Origin: Dillenia suffruticosa | Lineage: Eukaryota; Streptophyta; Magnoliopsida; Dilleniales; Dilleniaceae | Direction: 5' to 3' | Length of the DNA stretch: 64,000 bases | NCBI GenBank assembly: GCA_033439265.1 | Contig: JAVTVX010000020.1 | Location: 17,688,001-17,752,000, forward strand | In this document: in pieces, positions 60,447 through 64,000 of the stretch | Numbering within the stretch: position 1 is the first letter of the stretch | Layout: the number at the start of each line of letters is the position of its first letter | The notes under the pieces: model-generated | What the model saw: only the letters and a program-made list of their open reading frames with translations | What the model was told of the DNA's origin: nothing | Database searches by the model: none | Translations under genes and position numbers: made by a program

Positions 60447-60591
60447 GAGACCAGTACATTAGTACGGACACCACAGTGTCGGCGTTATATTTTCTAACCC
60501 CCTAAAAACAAGTTTCGTTCTCGAACTAAAAGGAAGTTGTACGGGGATAGAAACTACTCAGAGAATATCCCCTCATAGTATGCTCTAGCTC

Positions 60592-63020
60592 CTAAGTCTC
60601 CTCAACAAGCTCTATACTGCTGATGCGCCTCTCACCAATCTCATCCCAACACAAAGGTGTGCGGCATCGCCTCCCATACAATGCCTCGTATGGAGGCATT
60701 CCGATACATGCCTGGTAATTGTTATTGTATGCAAACTCAACCAATGGAAGGTATCGATTCCAGCTACCATGAAAATCAATGACACATGCCCGAAGCATAT
60801 CCTCAAGCATCTGAATCATCCTCTCTAACTGGCCATCCGTCTGAGAATGATACGCCGTACTGAAGTTTAGTCTAGTGCCCAATGTCTCTTGCAACCTGAG
60901 CCAAAACCTAGACGTGAATCTGGGATCCCTATCTAAAACAATCGACACAGGCACCCCGTGAAGCCGAACTATGGTATCAATATAGAGACGTGCCAATGCC
61001 TCCAAGAGATAATCACTACGGGTAAGGATAAAATGTGCAGATTTGGTGAATCGATCAACAATCACCCAAATCGCATCATGCCGCGTAGAAGTCCGTGGCA
61101 ACTCCATCATGAAGTCCATAGTAATATGCTTCCATTTTCACTCAGGAATGGGAAGAGACTGCAGCGTACCCGCTGGACGCTAATACTCTGCCTTCACCTA
61201 CTGGCACACTAAGCATCGTGTCACAACATTCGCCTTGTCCAGATAATAATCTATAATCAAATCATAATCTTTCAGCAACTCTAACCATCGTCTCTGTCTA
61301 AGGTTCATCTCCCTCTGAATGAACAAATACTTTAGACTCTGATGGTCAGTGAAAACTCTACAAGTCACTCCATAAAGATAATGTCGTCATATCTTTAATG
61401 CAAAGACTATGGCTGCTAACTCCAAATCATGCGTCGGATAATTCAGCTCATGCTTTTTCAACTGTCGCGAAGCATAACAATCACCCGACCATCCTGCTTC
61501 AAAACGCAGCCCAATCCCTACCTATTGGCATCACTATACACAACATACTCTTGGCTGTTAGTGGGGAGAGCTAAAACTGGTGCCGACATCAGTCGTTGTT
61601 TGAGCTCCTGAGAGCTCGTCTTACAATGATCGTCCCAAAAGAACTTGACGTCCTTCTGCGTCAGTCTAGAAAGTAAAGTAGCGATCCTGGAGAATCCTTT
61701 TACAAACCGCCGATAAAACACCGCAAGACCAAGGAAACTCCACACTTCGGTCATCGTTTGTAGCTGCTCCACCTTAATATGGCCTCCACCTTCTACGGGT
61801 CAACATAAATACCTTTCACAGAAACAATATGGCCAAGAAATCCAATTTGTCTAAGCCAAAATTCACACTTGGTGGATTTGGCATACAACTGTCATTCACG
61901 GAGAATCTGCAACACCACCCTAAGGTGTTGTGCATGCTCCTCATTGCTCTGCAAATATACGAGGATATCATTGATTAACACAATGACGAACCAATCCAAA
62001 TAATCATGAAAAATCTGATTCATCGGGTCCATAACGACTGGTGGTGCGTTGGTCATCCCAAACGACAGGACTACGAACTCGAAATGTCCATATCGGGTGC
62101 AGAATGCGGTTTTGGGTACGTCCTCAACCCTGATCCGCAACTGATGATATCCAGATTGAAGATCGATCTTTGAGAAAATCCATGCACCCTAGAACTGATC
62201 AAATAAATCATCAATACATGGCAGAGGGTACCGATTCTTGATGAAAATCTTGTTTAGCTGCCTATAGTTCATACACAATCGTAGAGTCTCATCCTTCGTC
62301 TTCCCGAATAATACCGGAGTACCCCACGATGAAGTATTTGGATGGATAAAACCCTTGTCCAGCAATTCCCGTAACTGGACCTTGAGCTCTCTAAGCTCAG
62401 CTAGCGCCATTCTGTATGGCGAGATAGTTATGGGAGTGGTACTTGGAGTTAAGTCAATCTCGAAATCAAACTCCCGAATTGGGGGTAGTCCGGGTAACTT
62501 TTCAGGAAATATATCTGGGAACTCCTGTACCACTAAGACCTCCTCAAGCCTCGGCCCTTCCACTGTGGTGTCAATAACATGAGCCAAATATGTCGTGCAC
62601 CCTCGGTGTATCAATCTCTTGGCTTTTATCACTGATACAACACAACGAGGTAACACTCGTCTCTCGCCTGGGAACCTCAACAACGGCCCCTCGGGTTTTC
62701 GAAACTCCACTTCTTTGATGAAGCAATCTACAAAGACTCTATACATGCTTAGCCAATCCATCCTTAGGATGGCATCGAAATCCATCATCTCAAGTGGAAT
62801 CAGGTCTGCCTCAAGTACCGCATCTCTGATCGTGACCTTGCTCCCTCTGAGACGGAATCTCTAAGTATCTGCTCACCGAGAGGAGTGATGACCAATATCT
62901 CCTCTTCAAGTGGCGACAAAGGCTTACTCAACCCGTGGGCAAAAGAAGCTCTCACATACGAATAGTTTGACCCGATGTCAATGAAGACACGAACGTCGAC
63001 TCCCCATATGTTCATGACTC
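60592..63020 (-). pseudogene. Tekay pol (protease, RT, RNase H, integrase), C-terminus deleted
   Basis: From 63020 down: protease VFIDIGSNYSYV (the active-site DTG-type triad reads D-I-G). The protease-RT linker and RT follow at 62189-62788 ([22 protein letters not shown], [20 protein letters not shown]). RT continues at 61892-62140 ([19 protein letters not shown]), where the catalytic FIDDILVY reads LINDILVY, Asp to Asn. RNase H (61518-61772) has GLAVFYRRFVKGFSRIATLL. The integrase core (60592-61119) is open for 175 codons with DFMMELPRT, LDRDPRFTSRFW, YHSQTDGQLERM and MPPYEALYGRRCR. It ends ELVEET, after which the integrase tail and chromodomain are missing. Confidence 0.9.
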
Positions 63021-63072
63021 CTATTGTGAGAAAATAAAAAGATCTGTTGATAAATATGGAAAGATATATGCT

Positions 63073-63103
<31 letters not shown>

Positions 63104-63219
63104 CAAAATGTATATACATACCAACATAGTTAAGCCTCTAAGGGTTTAACTAGTGATGGTGCTCAAAAAAATGTACATAAAAAAATATCTCTAAACATGG
63201 GGATCAGTGGGAGGAGCAC
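63021..63219 (-). other. Intron-like 199-nt insertion between gag and protease
   Basis: On the minus strand the coding sequence reads NVIIG up to ATTATTG|GTGCTC (donor) and resumes at CACAATAG|GAGTCATG (acceptor) with VMNIWGVDVRVFID. Removing 63219-63021 rejoins the frame exactly, inside a glycine codon (phase 1), at the point where related elements are colinear. The insert is AT-rich with a (TA)n run (63078-63104) and a pyrimidine-rich TTTTTATTTTCTCACAATAG acceptor region, all like plant introns. It could alternatively be a small non-autonomous insertion. Confidence 0.6.
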
Positions 63220-64000
63220 CAATAATCACGTTAGGACTCGCCTGAGCGTCCTCCTGCGTCATTGTGTATACACGGGTCTGTGCCCTCTGCTGCTGTCGGA
63301 ATGGTTTTGGCACTGTGTTGCTCCCGACTACTATCCGTGGAGCGGTGTGACTCGAGTGCACAGGTGCTCCCTACTGTCCTCCTCAGGGAACACTTGAGTA
63401 TCCTGAAACTATTTGACCTCCAAATCCTAACTCAGGGCAGGCGCTCTTGATATGTCCTAGCTTCCCACACCGAAAGCATGTAACAGGCACCCTACATTCT
63501 CCAAAAAGGTGGTGTCCACCACATCGACGGCAAAAGGGGGTGCCGCTGATCTGAAGTCTGAGTAGTGGCACTAGGAGCCGGTGCTCTAAACCTCTGAGGC
63601 CACGATTCCTGCCTAGTATGTGCCTGTTTCGGCTAAGAAGAGCCTCCTTAATATCCTGAAGTCCTGCCCTTCTTCGAGCCCTGGCTCGAAGAAGCCCCAG
63701 ATCTCTTCTTCCTTTGCTCTCTGTACTCCCGCTGTCTTCCCTCGGCACGAACGATCTCCTCCGCCCTAAGTGTTGAGTCCATGATCTCCGCAAAGGAGAG
63801 ATTAGGAGTCACTGTCATATACCTCATAATGTTCAAGTTGAGACCATCCTGAAACTTGAACTGTAGCTATTTCGACGTAACCAAGTCTGGAACTGTAGCT
63901 ATTTCGGCGTAACTAGTTGCCTCATCTCCGTCTCATACTCTGTTACTGTCCTGATTCCTTACCGCAAGTACAAAAACTCTGCCCTCTTGTGGTCCTGCTG
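63220..64000 (-). pseudogene. Tekay gag (C-terminal part), partial at the window edge
   Basis: Downwards from the edge: a gag segment near 63840-64000 (an ELRQLVT-like stretch before a tandem-like repeat of GGAACTGTAGCTATTTCGGCG), LSFAEIMDSTLRAEEIVRAE (63640-63840), a basic hydrophilic region, and a zinc knuckle CFRCGKLGHIKSAC (CX2CX4HX4C, about 63439-63480), preceded by a second knuckle-like CRRCGGHHLFGEC. After the knuckle the frame has two stops (TGA at 63383-63385, TAG about 12 bases further) but continues readable as VPKPFRQQQRAQTRVYTMTQ to the intron-like junction. Binds element RNA and forms the particle; this copy is broken. Confidence 0.82.

Larger units (their letters stand above)
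57501..60489 (-). repeat. 3' LTR of the second Tekay element (~2.99 kb)
   Basis: The complement of TGTCACGCCCC marks its 3' end; its 5' end is TATAACGCCGAC, a mutated TG, directly after the TAGGGGGTTAGAAAA purine tract. The interior has a GC-rich block (59530-59960), a GA tract (60095-60130) and an AT/TTTA microsatellite. It is longer than the 2565-bp LTR of its relative, partly through local expansions. Confidence 0.85.
57501..64000 (-). mobile_element. Second Tekay-type Ty3/gypsy element (continues past the window)
   Basis: The 3' LTR is 57501-60489; pol and gag are read on the minus strand to the window edge. The LTR end GGGGCGTGACA and the protein motifs make it a relative of the element at 39484-44987. 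It interrupts a LINE at 57500. The integrase C-terminal part and chromodomain have been deleted between 60489 and 60592. The 5' LTR, primer site and start of gag lie outside the window. Confidence 0.9.

Noticed and set aside
1..64000. tRNA or rRNA genes
   Set aside because: The only tRNA-like matches are short retrotransposon primer sites; no cloverleaf or rRNA sequence was recognised by eye.

Overview
The window is nuclear DNA of a flowering plant, most likely a eudicot. It is AT-rich overall, has short GT-AG introns, and is dominated by plant transposable elements: Ty1/copia, Ty3/gypsy chromoviruses of Tekay and Reina type, a Tat/Athila-like gypsy LTR, L1-type LINEs, CACTA elements and a Mutator-like foldback element. 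There is no prokaryotic-style gene organisation. I see only one convincingly intact host gene, a six-exon FAD-dependent monooxygenase on the + strand at 3275-5331. A second copy of that gene (17434-18338) is truncated after part of exon 4 and has a stop codon inside its FAD-binding loop.

Layout. 1-433 is the end of a Tekay-type LTR inserted in a decayed copia element (434-2953). The monooxygenase gene follows, then a complete but decayed minus-strand copia element (7045-11154, TSD CTTCT) and a complete non-autonomous CACTA element (11375-17327, TSD TAA) carrying GC-rich repeat arrays. The broken monooxygenase copy is immediately next to it. 18340-20180 holds a cluster of short palindromes, very AT-rich DNA and a fragment of a plant mobile domain (PMD) gene. 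20184-23312 is a Tat/Athila-like LTR with internal sequence. 23313-26137 is a CACTA-ended foldback element with arms of about 1.2 kb. 26945-30240 is a decayed minus-strand copia element, followed by a LINE reverse transcriptase scrap and two possible host exon fragments.

33452-38731 is a young Reina-type gypsy element. Its two 382-bp LTRs differ at one base and it has a perfect GATAC TSD, but its pol reading frame carries three lesions. 39038-45449 is a Mutator-like element with long terminal inverted repeats and a 10-bp TSD, split by a Tekay-type gypsy element (39484-44987, TSD GTGGG). 46082-52129 is an older minus-strand Reina-like element between two copies of a 0.42-kb host segment. 52430-57500 is a minus-strand L1-type LINE, cut at 57501 by a second Tekay-type element that runs off the right edge.

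The genes do not form a pathway; the window is a record of nested insertions around one metabolic gene. The observations most worth checking are a 199-nt GT-AG intron-like insertion between gag and protease of the right-hand Tekay element, the large foldback hairpin, the near-identical LTRs around a catalytically broken Reina pol, the host segment duplicated on both sides of the older Reina-like element, and the MULE/Tekay nest with exact duplications at both levels.
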